A stretch of DNA of 64,000 nt. Source: Periplaneta americana. Its lineage: Eukaryota; Arthropoda; Insecta; Blattodea; Blattidae. The stretch lies in NCBI RefSeq assembly GCF_040183065.1, contig NC_091131.1, positions 96,375,830 through 96,439,829 of the forward strand. The letters are read 5' to 3'. Shown one piece after another: positions 44,211-57,564 of the stretch. Each line of letters begins with the position of its first letter. Position 1 is the first letter of the stretch. The translations under genes and the position numbers were made by a program. The notes under the pieces are model-generated. The model ran no database searches. It was not told the origin of the DNA and worked only from the letters and a program-made list of their open reading frames with translations.

Positions 44211-44934
44211 ATGGTTGCCAATACCCCTAAAGAGAACTCCGGCCTATACTCTTGTAAAACATAATATGCCTCGGCTGACTTTCATTTACTAAGAAGAGTA
44301 TAATCTGTATCAGGACCACAAATCAACTCAGTTGCACATCTGTTTCGTTCTCTGGCGCTGACTAGACTGATATTTTTTTCTCGGCCTTCTGCCGTTTTGT
44401 TCAATATTAGAAATTCTATACCATACACCTCTAAATTCACCTCACTTTTCTCTTCATTTCATACAATTCAATTCCATAAAATATATGGTGTTAGGGTAAG
44501 GTGTACGAGCTTCGGTGACGCATAGTGATGACGGCCAGCCACTGCTTCACTGTACCACAGCGTTCATGGCCTTTCGCCGGTGCAGGACGAGGACTCGATG
44601 TGCGATAACTGTTGTCAGATTGTGTAATATACTTATCTAATCTGAAGACTGTTAAGAGCCTGGCTCTGTTCTGAGCCGTGTATGGGGTATTTCCGGGGTT
44701 GAGAGACCAGGAAATGCCAATGAAACATTTCTACGCTGCGGTTATGATATACGCAAACAACATATGCAGGGATTCTTGCTACTTGTATATCATGTTGAAT
44801 TAGAAAATTACCAAGAACGCCCAGCAGTATAAATGCTCAGAGATTAGTAAAAACTGGATATTTCCCTATTAATAACTTTTAGTAGTAAGGATATTTCTTG
44901 TACACATATTTACAATCTGCATCAGCGATAGAAA

Positions 44935-45150
44935 CCAGCCCAGCTGCTTATGTGGTTGCGTTTTTTTTACGACGACCACGGATTCGAGTTCAAATCTCGC
45001 AGATGGCTGAGTTGTATTTGTAGCGGGCAAAACCAAGGTTATGAGAGTCTTTCTCGTGGTTCTCCCGTGTTTCATGTTACCGTCGTCATTTCACCAAGCC
45101 CTTCACAGTTCCCAATTGGAAAAACTACTTGTGTTTTCGTTACGCCGAAT
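44935..45150 (+). mobile_element. Possible tRNA-derived SINE remnant
   Basis: CGAGTTCAAATCTCG (44987-45001) resembles a B box in a T-arm context and is followed by GAGAGTCTTTCTCGTGGTTC TCCCGTGTTTC, a GC-rich body reminiscent of SINE cores. The A-box side is disrupted by a T8 run. Low certainty. Confidence 0.35.
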
Positions 45151-45299
45151 CGAACGTCCACCATGATGCAGTTTGTCCATAGACTAGTGCAGAAGTCGTC
45201 TTCTCAGTGCACTATGGAGCAAGCACAGTTTGCTCGCTGCTCAGTTCTATCCCTTAGACATCAACTGTGCAGCAGGAGTTGGGGGGAAGGAATCAGGTG

Positions 45300-46345
45300 A
45301 TGGCAGTGGCGTCCGTTCACTTGTTCAATCCTTGTAATCAGTCTCTAATAATTATAATAAAAATAAACACGTACTTAATTTATTTTAAAAGGAACTGCGT
45401 AATAAGTAAATCACTTTTCAGTTTAAGACAAGAAACAAGTTGTATTTTTCCGTTATGAATTGTAACGGTTTTGAAAGCAAATAGTTTTCTCATATTAAAG
45501 TAAATGAGAACATACAGACCTATAACGCATTTTCACTGTTACAAAATATTAAACAAATCAAATCCATTACTAATATTTAAATCATGTCATACTATTCCTT
45601 TGTTAAAGTGTCGTCAATAAAATAAAATTAATTATCCATTTTGTATCTGACATTATATATAATAAAACCATTATGTACAACATATGAAACATATTATCTC
45701 TTCTGTTACAAGACTGAAGTAAATTATTTTATTACAATGTAAACAACAAATGATAAAAATTATTTTCGCTCATCATTAGCATTGGTTTTCCTGTTTTTTT
45801 TTTTTAATTCATTTTTCCCTCACTAACTGGTTTATGTTAGGTGTCAATGCTCGTGTAGAACACAATCGAAGAAGACATTGTAAATTATGGTCAGAAAGTT
45901 GGCTTCTGTGATGGGATGCGTTGGCTTGGCTCGACCTACTGCACACTGCACAGTACTACCTCCTCAGCCAGCGTCCCGGCAGGCCAGTTGACGATGGCTG
46001 GACTAGTGGACTAGTGGATGGTAGTGGGTGGATTCTAGACGAATCATAGATATGAATAATAAGAGAGACGGAACAATGGAAACATTACAAACCAGAAACT
46101 GCAGGTGCTTCAACTTTCATAACTGAAATTTAAGGAGAAGAAGACGATGATAATGTAGTTTCGGTAAGTGTTTAATCATTATTCATAGCCTATTATTACT
46201 ATTTTTTAAATATGTAATGCACATCTAAAAATCTAGTGGTTTTCATGCTATATTTAGTGTTTTTTTTAACGTTTAGTGTATTTCTGCAAACTGGAGTTGG
46301 CAACGCTGAAAAGGGAGTACAATCGGCCAATGCGTGCCTTTGAGT
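45300..46345. other. No gene seen; possible solo hAT end at 46295-46311
   Basis: AT-rich. GGAGTTGGCAACGCTG (46296-46311) looks like the right end of a hAT of the CAGCGTTGCCAAC type, but no matching left end was found. Confidence 0.35.
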
Positions 46346-46353
46346 GTACGGAC

Positions 46354-46734
46354 CAGTGTTGCCAACTGGACAGAAATTCCATAAAAAGTGACGGAATTTC
46401 AATGTATCTTATGGGGAAAGAATGACTTTGACGGGTGACGGATTTTCTGGCGGAAATTACGATTTACATCGTCTTTTGACTTTTTCTAGCTGCTGTCATT
46501 TTTAATTGTTTCATTTGGGGGGGGGGTAGACCAACCCAGCACATCAACTGCGGATGATGTGGATGAATTATTATTTTAATCAAAATTGATAAGTAAGTTG
46601 TGTTAAAATTTGCTTTTTATTTGTATATACAGATGTATTGAGTTGGTCTTATTTTTTTTTTTTATTTTGACGGATTCTGACGGATTTCGGGGTGTTAGAC
46701 TGACGGGGATACAATTGATGTGTTGGCAACACTG
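46354..46734. mobile_element. hAT MITE (GTTGCC group), perfect TSD
   Basis: CAGTGTTGCCAACTGGACAG at the left, CAGTGTTGCCAACACATCAA (inverted) at the right, flanked by exact GTACGGAC duplications (46346-46353, 46735-46742). The interior repeats TGACGGATTT/TGACGGAATTT motifs near both ends, possible transposase-binding subterminal repeats. Non-coding. Confidence 0.92.
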
Positions 46735-46921
46735 GTACGGACCCATCCCGGGTGTACTCTCTTAAAGCCAAGGCAACACACACACTGACTAACTATTCAG
46801 TACATCAACAAATCAACAGACGGACACAAAAATCAATTAAAATCAACCAATCTCCTACCTCAACATCTACTCATCCAGAAAAAGTTTCCTCCCAAATAAT
46901 TGCTACTGCAATACTGTATTC

Positions 46922-48352
46922 CAGTGTTGCCATACCTACTAATTTAGCAGGAGATTTCCTGTTTCTCCATTGAATCTACTGCTCTACTGATTTCTTTGTC
47001 AAAAGTCCGAATTTCTCCTGCATTTTTGACATGCTGCAGTTACCTATTTCTATGACCGGATTTTCAACTCATTACTTTAGTACACATATATTAGGTCACC
47101 ATGTCTTATTTTTGCATCTTATACACAAGTCAAACAATTTTTTCATTTGTCTCCCTGCTCATAACGCGGCGCCACAATGATGCTTACAAGAAGCAAGAGT
47201 CGCCTCTCGCGGCGGATTATGATATCAGCACACAGGAGATAAAGACCATGTTTTATGCACATGGCTCAGATTTATGAGTCTCTCCAATCCATTGGATAGT
47301 CTAAACATAATTACAGAATGATAGAGAACGAATGTTTGAAACCTTACCACGAAAGGATGCACACTCTCTTCCTCACACACACATGCACGCACGCACACAT
47401 ACACATACACACAAAGTATATAATCTTCATGCAACATAAGCATGTGACAACTTTCGTCGATTTGCAAAAGGTGACATGTCGAAAATAAAGTGTTGAACAA
47501 TCGCAAAAACTCTAAGTTTAATTAAAATGTTAATATATATTTTTTTCTAATTAGATCACTATGGATACATACATTCAGGATCCATGAACATTTTAATATT
47601 TTTAAGTTCGTTATGATTTTTGTAGCGATTTTCCAACACTTTGTTGTTTTGGACGTGTCCCCTTTAGCAAATCGACGACAGAATTAAGTTATTTCATTAT
47701 TGTTTTGGGGACTCGGGGAACAGTATTAAGTAGTGAAGTTTGTTTCTGATTGTGTGCACGTGAAACAGTGAGAGAGTGAAGTGTAGGTAATGGTATTTTT
47801 GTGTTACATATCTTGCATAGTGATCTTTTAAAATGAGTGGAAGTGTCCCAGCAAGAAAGAAAAGTAAATACTCCTAGAATATTATAAATCAGACTGGGAA
47901 ATGATGAACAGTTTAAAGGATAGTTATGTAAATGCAAGAAAGGGGATAATTTTTCGTCTGTTATAGTCGCAGCTAATGCAATACTGCATTTAATATCACC
48001 TTTAAAACAAATCTCTTATATCGAAAATATTTTGTGAATACACGAAAAATTTCTGATTAATACATTTTAATATGAAACATTGTCCATAAGACATTACTGT
48101 GTAAAAACAAAATTGCATGACTTAGTTACATACGCTGAGTAGAAATGATAATAAGCAAAATTGTTACATTACATTGGTTAGGGATGTGCTATATAGTAAT
48201 ACAACAGTACAGTATCATCTTTCTTACAGTACACTGTTTTGTAATTAATGTTATAATACAAAGAGGAAATCCATGTTTAATTAATCTACTGTAATCTCCT
48301 GTTTTTTCGATGATTTTCTTCTGATTTTCGTGAGTAGGTCGTGGCAACACTG
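46922..48352. mobile_element. hAT element (GTTGCC group), 1.43 kb, perfect TSD
   Basis: Left CAGTGTTGCCATACCTACT, right (inverted) CAGTGTTGCCACGACCTACT, with CTGTATTC duplicated exactly (46914-46921, 48353-48360). AGGAGA/TCTCCTG motifs occur near both ends. The interior has a CA/CG-type run (47373-47414) and a 14-codon start fragment MSGSVPARKKSKYS at 47833, which looks like the beginning of a transposase whose remainder is gone. Confidence 0.92.
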
Positions 48353-48839
48353 CTGTATTCAAATATTCCATAATGAAATGATCGCAGAAATTTAGTCAAA
48401 AGAAATTCCCTCCCCACTTTAAACATTGATATCAATTCATGGACGACAGGCATGATTCATAGCCGAGTGCAGTGTTCGCAGATTGAGGTTCGGGGCTTCC
48501 CGTTCTCTGGAGATAACCAGCAGATAACTCTGTTATGCCAGAGTAATTAGATCGGACTGCCGCTTCCCTCCCTCTGCAAGATCGACTAGAATGCATCTAA
48601 TCGCCTGTATTCAAGGGGTACACTACCTCAACTGATAGCAAGAAGTCCCTCAGAGCAGCTGTTATAGATTGTATTACAGTCTCACCTACTTTTAACTATC
48701 TTTAATATTAAATATATTGTCCTCTATACTTTTCCTGAAAATGGAATGTCCTTATAAACATTGCTCTAAATGAAACTTTTATTGTTTTCAAAAATCAATG
48801 ATAAACAAAATTAAACATTAATTGTCTGTTAAAAGATAA

Positions 48840-49950
48840 AAAATGTGTTTAGACTGTATTTTCACAGCTACACAGATTATTGAGAAGAATCGAGAATTTA
48901 ATCTTCCACTATTAATAGCCTTCATCGATTACATAAAGACTTTTGACAGAATTGACAGAGAAATTTTATGGAATGTATTGGTTGCAAGAGGTTTTTCGAA
49001 GCATCTTGCAAGAGCTATTGAAAGCTTGTATCTAAATACAATTTATAATAAAGAGTGGAAACCAAAAAATCGAAACAGAGAATCTCAATTAACCAAGGAC
49101 TATAAGACAATGGTGACCCTCTCATCTACTCTTTTAACTTATATATTGACGAGGTTGTCAAAAATGGCAATTGATCTTAAAAATAGAGCTAATAAAGTCC
49201 CTGTAGATACACTCTTGTTTGCCAACGACCAGGCTATAATAACTTCTTCGGAAAACGATCTGCTATTTTCAAACTAAGCAAGATTGCACAAGATTACAAC
49301 CTAGAAATTTCTTTAATAAAAACTAAAGTTATGGCCCAAAGGGGCAAAGACATACAACGAGTCAAGATAGTGTTAAAGGACAGAATACTATAATAAGTAA
49401 AAGATTTTAATTATTTAGGAGCATCTATAGGTTATAATGGAGGAAAGTATTATAGACAATAAACCACAATCTTTTCAATATTTATGTGGTATATTCGAAA
49501 GAACATTGGCAAGAAAAGTAAGAAAGGAAACATTCCTGAAATTTTACAAAGTATTAGTTGTACCTGCGATTTTGTGTGGCTCAGAAACGTGGACCCTGAA
49601 TAAACAAACAATAAAAAGAATTAAAGTTTCCGAAATGAAATATCTGAGATTTGTGGCAGGATACACGTTAATGGACAAAAAACGCAATAGAGACACTCGA
49701 AACGAACTATAAATATCCAGTTTAAAAGATAAAATATAAGAATATCCTATAGAAAGAAGTGATACGAGCACTTCAGTAGAATGAGTACTGATGGAATGCT
49801 CTGGACAAGTTGAAACTATCATCACAGAGGGGGAAAACGACCAGGGGCGTCCACGGAAAAGATGGATTCAGCAGCTATAATACTTGGAGTCGCAACGAAC
49901 CAATTGTTTAATTCTTATTAGTTGTTGTTGATGATGATGATGATGACGAC
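48840..49950 (+). pseudogene. RTE-type LINE reverse transcriptase fragment
   Basis: The frame 48843-49277 (144 codons) holds TQIIEKNREFNLPLLIAF, the RT motif block IDYIKTFDRIDREILWNVL (normally FIDYxKAFDxVxxxxLW) and TLLFANDQAII, the catalytic [FY]ADD box with its second position changed (FAND). The last change alone would disable the enzyme. The part between is internally deleted. Downstream, in other frames: NYLGASIGYNGG, MKYLRFVAGYTL, HHRGGKRPG. The end is GATGATGATGACGACGAC (49930-49950). Same family as 4620-5060. Confidence 0.85.
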
Positions 49951-50186
49951 GACGATCTACCTAAACTTTTTTTTGCTCTTATTTAAAATCTGTTTACAAC
50001 ATTTTCCCATCGCGCGAGGTTTTTAAGTAGTCGTAAATTGTAATATGTATAATTAGATTATTTTTATTACTTTATAAAATCTTTGCTGATTAAACTTTTT
50101 CCTATTTAAAGAAAAATTATGGTTTATCCTTATAGAATTTTTCGTATTGATTTTAAATCCGTTTACCGAATATTTCTAATACATAA

Positions 50187-50417
50187 GAAGGGTTCAGAAC
50201 CATAGTGGGCCACGCGCCATTTACTAAATCCGTAGAAAACAAGAGTTAAAATGAAGTTATTACCATAATTCAATGGAAACATATAGCAAGTAATATAAAG
50301 CATACACATTAAAACTAAATGATATGTCAATCTTCATTAAACTATGGTATTCACTTAACTTTAACCCTTGCTTTCTCCGTTTTTAACAAATGGCGCTTGG
50401 CCCACTATGGCTCTGAA
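50187..50417. mobile_element. MITE M1, copy 2, opposite orientation
   Basis: GAAGGGTTCAGAACCATAGT at the left. The right end GGCCCACTATGGCTCTGAA is cut short compared with copy 1. The interior matches the reverse complement of 39214-39458 throughout, including the ATGATATGTCAATCTTCA segment. Confidence 0.85.
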
Positions 50418-53060
50418 GTGAGTAGGTGTAAGAAACTCTGGTTGTGAGACACTCGTCTAATTGCTGCCAAATTAACAGAGATTGATATATAAAAATATGT
50501 TTAGTAAGTTATTCTAGGTAGCCTATATCAGTCATGCAAAAGTAACAATCTGTTACCATACAACACCATACACCTCCAACATTTCCCTGTGGATTTCACT
50601 CGGACTTTTTCGTTTTGCTCAGGAAAAACGGACTACACCTCGCGCTCTTCACAAGTAGACGATGCTAGCATACGTTCCATCTTTACTCAGTAGTTACCGC
50701 TCGTTTCGCCAGGGTGACACTTATCGAGACATTGCTGTCTGTAGCGAAAGATTCAAATTAATTATCTGCTAACTTTGAAGGTCCTAAACAAAACAGTATA
50801 CTGTAAAGTAATTGTGCGTTACTTTGCGATCCTCCCTAGGATTTATTAACACACTCGTTATGAATAAAATAGAGAAGAAATCATTTATTAATGTTAAAAT
50901 TATATAGGGACATCATTTTATTTTTACTTCCATTTTTATTGTACCTGAGTTTTTGTATGTACTTCGCTCCCACCCCTTCTATTAATGAAGTTCCAACTGT
51001 CCTCCAACAGAACCAAGGTCGCATATAGTAAACAATACTGAGTTAGTGAGTATAGTACGTTTCAGAAATATGTTCGCATTTTCCAGTGACGAAAAAGCTT
51101 TCAATATTGAATCATATTTTCGCACAGGTACTGTCGTCCGTTTCTCCCATCTACTTCTACTCGCCCCTCTGTAAAGCTAGTGGCTGGGCTGTCTTGGCTC
51201 TTTTCTGAAAAACATTAATTTCTGTTGTAATATTATACAACTGTTTAAAATAACTTAAATAAAAGGGCCTCGTTAAGTAATTAACTGTCACGTGATTTCC
51301 CCTCTTGCTACGATCCTGCGACATAACTACTTGGACGAACAGTAGATAGCATGTCTGAGTAATTTTATCTTTTCGGATCGGGTAGAAGTGAAGATTGAAT
51401 TTACAGTACGTAAGGTACTCTTTTATAGAGTAGGTACAGAATTAGTTCGAAGGACGAAACTGGTAATTAAGCCTGAATCAAAACGAACGGCCACCATTTT
51501 AAAAAATGCGTTTAAATATCCATATTATGATTAGTTTTCAATTTAACTTCATTCTCTACATTGTACGCTGATGTGCTGTAGACAGTATAATATACACTGC
51601 ATAATGAATACGTTCGCATGGATAACTCAGTTCGTGAGTAAACACACTTAATGTTAATACAGTACTGTATTTTGATTAAACAAAAACCTATGAAAATTAT
51701 CAAACTGAACATTGCGAGATTTCCTAGTTTACGTAAATGGATGAACTACTTTTCTTCCCTCTTATACCTAGTAAAGTGATTTGTTTGTATTTTTACGTCA
51801 GTATCATCGAACTCCATTCGTGGAAAGGGGTAGCAAACGGTGTTTTCTGTTTTCAACCGTCAATCCAAAGGTATAGCCAGGTTAATATTAAAACTTTTAA
51901 TAAAAATAAAATGATGTCCCTGTACAAGTTATCAGCAAAACCAATTTTCCCTGACTGTCTAGAAGAGTTACAAAAAACAATATTAATTGTCCATGGAGAA
52001 CAATACACACATTCATAATCGAGAATCGAACACTCCTAATTACTTAAGTCGGTCAGACATGTTATCGAAACATATAATTTTTTTATTGAAGAAATTTTGC
52101 AATGCAGTTTCTCTGGAAACATCGTTCTGGGACAACGCTTCTAGGAGAACCCTGACATGTGGATAAAACAATAGAAGGCATAAAACAAAGAGCCCGTGTC
52201 TACGATGACAAGCACGCAAGATGACATACGAGAAGTGTAATAAAAATGACAGGGGGACGACGTGCATTATCAGGAGAGCAGAATAAGAAGGTTTCGAAAA
52301 CTAACACAACTGATGACGTGGCACTTTAAAACTATTCGTGCTGTAGGAAATACAAGAGAAGTCATTCTTCGCGCGTTGTGATAGCGTTATGTGGGACTCT
52401 GTGTGTATTAATGATATTGTGCAATCGTATCCGAGAGATGTTTAACGCAATAAGCTCGAGAGATAAAGTACACTAGAGAGATGCTGTTGAAAGCCAATCT
52501 TGTGCGAAATGCTGCTTGTCAGCTTTCTCAGTAGCTTTCGCACCCATGGAAGAACGCAGTAGCATAACACCTGCATTCAGATCAAATACGATACTTTGCA
52601 CATACGCGATAATTATTTATAAAAAATCGCTCAACAGTGGCGTTAAAACCTTGAGAAACGCCATGACACAAGTTCTAAAAAAAATGGGATGTGATTAGAG
52701 ATATTTTAAAATAATTATGTTATATAAGGGTACGAAGTGCATGGGTACGCTCAATTCATAAATAGAGCTAAAGGAATGAAATTTGGGGTAAATAAGCACA
52801 TAACCGTATTTCGTAGCTTTTTTCTAAAATCATTCAGCTAAACTAGAAATTAAAAAGAAAACACTTCATGCATGTCTTTCTTATGTACTATTATGTTGTG
52901 AAATACGTACGGCAGATTCCAACTGTCCAACGCCATCTTCCGCGCTGTGAAGTCAACGTACGCAGTAGACATGCCATTACGCGAAAATGCATCACATATG
53001 TAGCCATCTCTTCATCTAACCCACTCTAACCTTGTCACAGACCTCGCGGCTATCTGTCAC
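50418..53060. other. No gene or classified repeat seen
   Basis: Open frames of 60-93 codons occur (e.g. 51737-52018, 52516-52698). None shows domain motifs, splice signals with a partner exon, or convincing start context. CAAG/TCGAG-rich patches near 52200-52450 are GC-richer but unassigned. Confidence 0.4.
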
Positions 53061-53069
53061 AGATCTCGG

Positions 53070-53849
53070 CAGAGTTGCCTGATAAAGAAAATGCAACTGT
53101 CGTACCAACTTATGAAAAATGTCGTACTTCAGCATAAAATTGTCGTACATTTATAATCTTACTAACAAATTTCACATAACACCCAAAGAAAGTGGCTCAT
53201 TGGCATATAAATATAATTCTACCACTAAATTTTAGTTTCAATTAGGGATATTACTAATTATTGTTCACATCCACAGCGACATTCAACATTCAAATAAATC
53301 TGCATCCATTTTTAATCCAATCAAGAATATTAATAATTATAGTTCATATCCATAACGACATTTGGCTTTCAACAAAATCACATTTCTTCATCAACACTAT
53401 CATGCCCGTAAAGTATGCACGACGACGCTTGGTCAGAAACAAAAATTATTATATTCAAATTCAGTAGAAACTTAATCTTTGGCCGTCGGCAGCTCATAAT
53501 TATAGGTACATGAAATTAATCCACTTGCAGTCGACTCGAATCCAACACTGCTATGTCGGCGCGTGTAGACTTCTTAATTTTCCTTCTTCATCAAATTGAT
53601 TTTCAAAGCATAAAGCATGAAGTATGTTTCTTTCGTATACTGAATGAAGAAAAGTTGTCTAAAAAGAGACGAGTTAACCGTTAATTTCATTTTAATTATA
53701 GACCAACATTATAACTTCCAAAATAATCTTGTCCCTTCAGTAAAATAGTAGTACAAAATTGCGTACGACACAGAATTCGGTCGTACCTCGTACAATTAGT
53801 CAAAAGAGTCGTATGTGTACGACTACAGTCGTTATGTATGGCAACTATG
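53070..53849. mobile_element. hAT element (GTTGCC group), perfect 8-bp flanks
   Basis: CAGAGTTGCCTG at the left, CATAGTTGCCATA (inverted) at the right. GATCTCGG lies at 53062-53069 and 53850-53857. TGTCGTAC/GTCGTACG motifs recur near both ends (53099, 53123, 53143; 53764, 53782, 53808). Caution: GATCTCGG also occurs once more at 53872 in the flank, so the duplication could partly reflect local repetition. Confidence 0.82.
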
Positions 53850-53992
53850 GATCTCGGGGTTACGCTTACAGATCTCGGGACTAAAGCCCGATCGCAAACT
53901 CGTGGCATCTGCGCGAAAGACGAATTGGCATCCACTTACATGGACTCGTCCAAGAGTCTTGCTGGGGAGTGTTTGAACAGTACGCTCTAATT

Positions 53993-54210
53993 CAGTGTTG
54001 CCAAAACCTAGTGGAAAAAAGTGGCTACAACTGATCCCGAAAATGGCCAAAAGTGGCTAAAGTTTAAATCGCTAAATACGATAGGCCTAAGTATGTCAGG
54101 TACAAACATATTTAAAAAAAGTGTACGTATTATATCGTAATAATAAGCTGAGAGAGAAGGAATTAGAGAAATAGGCAACTGTTAATTATAACTCACATAA
54201 TAGAAATACA

Positions 54211-54248
<38 letters not shown>

Positions 54249-55203
54249 ACGCTGCCATCTTCCTCATCCCTTGTTTCCAACACCCTTTCAGAAGTACTAG
54301 GATCATTCTCTGACGACGTATAGGTTGCGGTTGCTCCCACAAGGCGAAGAAGTTCAGAAAGAACTTCATATGAATAACAACACTTCTGCATACGGTGCGG
54401 CGTAATCCAAACTTGCAGTTCAAAATAGCCGACAATGTTTGTATTTTAATCCTGTTCCTCGGTTTGTTTTTAACGATACTGACCTAACTGAAAACTCTCT
54501 ACTTCAGCATTCGAATGGGGCAAATTTAACGCAGACGTATGATTTACAGAATTTACAAAAAACGTTTGAATTGGCTGTAGGAACAGGTTGTATCCAGTCT
54601 TTTAATTCCCCCCAATTCTCCCATTCTTTTCGATACTTTTGAGTATATTTAGGTTTCGGCATGATTAATAATATATTTTATTACTCTCGTGATATTTAAT
54701 TAAAACACAATCACTAATTTCAAACACATCACAGCACGATACCTGAACTAAAATACCACATAGCAACTATTATTTTAAGATTGAATGCAATGCAGTCTAC
54801 AGACACACATCACAACATAAATGCAGCCTTGAATGGTGTGAAATACATCATCACGTGCTCAGTGGAAAGAGAGGGGAGAAAATTCATCATTTAACCGAGG
54901 GAAGTACCGAATACCGATGAGGTAATGCGTACCGGTACCCTAATTGTATGCTATTGTGCAATTTTATGTAACGGTAGTGACCATTGAAAAATCCGAAGTC
55001 GAGAAATTAGATCCACGTATGCACGTAGGCTATAAGTAATAAAAATTAGAATGTATCTAAAAAAATTCAAGATGGCCAAAAACAGCTAAATGGAGCATAG
55101 AAAGTAGCTAAAATGCCACAGGTGGCATTTTGAAAAAATTGTTGCTAGATCAGTATTCGAAATGGCTAGATTTAGCCACAAAGTGGCTAAATTGGCAACA
55201 CTG
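53993..55203. mobile_element. hAT element (GTTGCC group), 1.2 kb
   Basis: CAGTGTTGCCAAAACC at the left, CAGTGTTGCCAATTTAG (inverted) at the right. AGTGGCTA motifs cluster at both ends (54021, 54050; 55105, 55185). GCTCTA occurs at both borders but offset by 2-3 bp, so the target duplication is uncertain. A CAT run (54212-54248) lies inside. A minus frame (54391-54182) reads EVLSELLRLVG…SENDPSTSERVLETRDEEDG and could be a transposase or captured-exon scrap. Confidence 0.75.
54212..54248. repeat. (CAT)n microsatellite
   Basis: Pure CAT run, which creates Met and Asp runs in overlapping frames. Confidence 0.9.
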
Positions 55204-57560
55204 CGGCTCTATGAGTAAGCAGTCGCCCGCACACACAGAACCCCCCATTCCGAAGCCTCAGAAAGAAGTTCGCGCATGTTGGTGCCACGAGTTTGCGATC
55301 AGGTTCTACCTACTGTTACAGAACTCGGGGCTACATGTAGAAACCTCGGGGCTATATGACACAAGACCTCAAGGACAGTGACATCATAATTTCCTTCGGT
55401 TATATGCAGATAATACTTGTCGCTTATTTTTTTTTATTTTTTTTTAATCTCTTAAGAAGAAACAAAGTTCTTTTTTTTTTCTCCCACGTTTATTAATATT
55501 TGAATAAATTACACATATGACAACTCACTGCATACAAATGCTATCATGTACAAAAATAGAGGCTAGACAAGAGACATTTTAAAATTATCTAGAACATCAT
55601 ATCATATGAACATGAAGGTAAACCAAACATGACATCAAACCATATGAACAGAAAACATGCAATATAAAAAAATAGCATTACTTGATGTAGCACCTTCTTT
55701 CATAACACACATATACCTTATGTTATATTATTCGTAACTCACATCATGCTGTTTTATATGCACTGTAGTATTTTACTTCACTTTAACTAAATTCCTCGAA
55801 TTACATCACACTAAGCTTGGTAAATAATACATCAACAATTCATTATTGTTTCATCAACAGATACACATAACATTATACTCACAATGCATTATCTCAATCT
55901 GGCACAATATTTAACATCACACTATTAATCTGATTACTTCTAATGCAATATATCATATTAATTTAAATGCAGCCATATTATTTCATTCACATTATTTTAG
56001 CTGCCTCACACTTCATTACAGAATATTAAACTAAAAGACCTCACCTTATGGTACACCGAAATAGAAAGAACTTAATTCATTACAAATTATTATCTTATAA
56101 CATCACATTAATTTCAATTCTTTACATGACACAAAGTCATCATCATTACCCTACTGTTATCACAATACATTACAACGAGTTATCCTAAGGTTGCTTTCCT
56201 TTCTGATCCTATTACATTGCTATAAATACAAACAGTCACTTTTATCCTATTTCATCTTATTATTCGATTGGAAATAGATCGTCAACACTCAAAAGATAAT
56301 CGCGCGGAAGTTTTGGCATGTATAGCTCGATTCAATGTTATTGGCCCTTGTCTTTGGCTAGTGAGGGAGCTGTGTGTTGCGTCATAAGAAAGACATTTAA
56401 TCACAAACGTTTATAGAAGGAGAAGAGGGAAGGGAAAGAATGAAAATTATATATATGCTCGTAGTTGAGGGACACATATTATATCAAGAAAATATTAGTC
56501 ATCATGACATTGTTTAGAGAACAGACGTAGTGGTTAGTAACGGGACGTGTGGAAGAATATTGTGTTTTAAGACGGAGTGTACCGCGACATGATAAGTAGG
56601 AAGTGTTAGGTGTTATGACTGTGCGACCTGAACTGTGCGACCCAGTCCGCCAGTAGTGATGAGTATTTATAACTCGCTCTTGGTCGAGCTACTTACTTTT
56701 TACAAGGGCCAAAATCCTTAAATCAAGCTGTACAACATCTATAATATCAGATACTTCTTTAATTTCGTGTTACGCTAAAAATGTTTATATTTTCTCATCA
56801 ATTGTACCTCAAACAAAGACGTATTCACATCTAAAGAATAATTTTTCAAATGCTTCTGGTTCACATTATTTTATTATTTAGATTGCTGAAATTAACTTTA
56901 GAAGTATAGATACCGGTTATATGACTGTCTGCACTGCAGTTTATTTAGAATTCACATGAATGTGCAAATATTCCATAAATACCTTTTTCCGTTTTATTTT
57001 AGTAACAAAATATAATCAGATTATATACCAAAGAAATCAGCTTTGGTATGTTTCACATTTAGGCTAATACGGTAGGCCTACATTCCCACTCGCAAACCAA
57101 ACCATTATCTGTAGTAATGTCACGAGAGGTCTGAGATTTATCTGGCAAATCTCAGACCTCGAGTGACATTTATTAGGACTATTTCGTGAATAAAATAAAA
57201 ATGTAAATAATATATCCCTAAAATTCGCTCACAAAATGTTAATAATTATATATTTACGAATACTTAACCTATTCAGACATTGTGAATTTGAAATAGATGA
57301 ATATCGATTACTGCAATAAAGAAATTGGATGTTATTCAGTAATGCCAATTGCGAAAAGCGAAATACTGGTTTAACAATGTTAATTACATGTACTGCGCTT
57401 TTCTCTTATTATTATAACAGAAATACATTTTCATTACCTGCTGAAATCATAATTTAATTTAAATATTTTATAAAAATTGCAAGTAACCTGATTAGTACAT
57501 TAATTAAATGAATTGCTGAAAAAGCAGTTATCAAATCTGAATGAAAGAGTGTAATTTTCT
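55204..57560. other. Repeat-poor AT-rich stretch, possible upstream region
   Basis: No transposon ends, LINE or SINE sequence recognised over about 2.3 kb, unusual for this window. A slightly GC-richer patch at 56500-56700 (with CGGGACGTG and CGCCAGTAGTGATGAG) might be a promoter region for the candidate exon at 57565, but no core element was identified. Confidence 0.3.
57118..57168. repeat. 22-bp-arm hairpin
   Basis: TGTCACGAGAGGTCTGAGAT and its inverse ATCTCAGACCTCGAGTGACA pair at 20 of 22 positions around ATCTGGC. It is short for a pre-miRNA and may be the centre of an old inverted repeat. Confidence 0.7.
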
Positions 57561-57564
57561 CCAG

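Noticed and set aside
47833-47877. MSGSVPARKKSKYS as a host first exon
   Set aside because: It lies inside a hAT element with exact ends and runs into a stop after 14 codons; more likely the relic of the transposase start.
51737-52018. 93-codon plus-strand frame as a gene
   Set aside because: Composition is AT-driven, there is no motif, and no splice partner was found.
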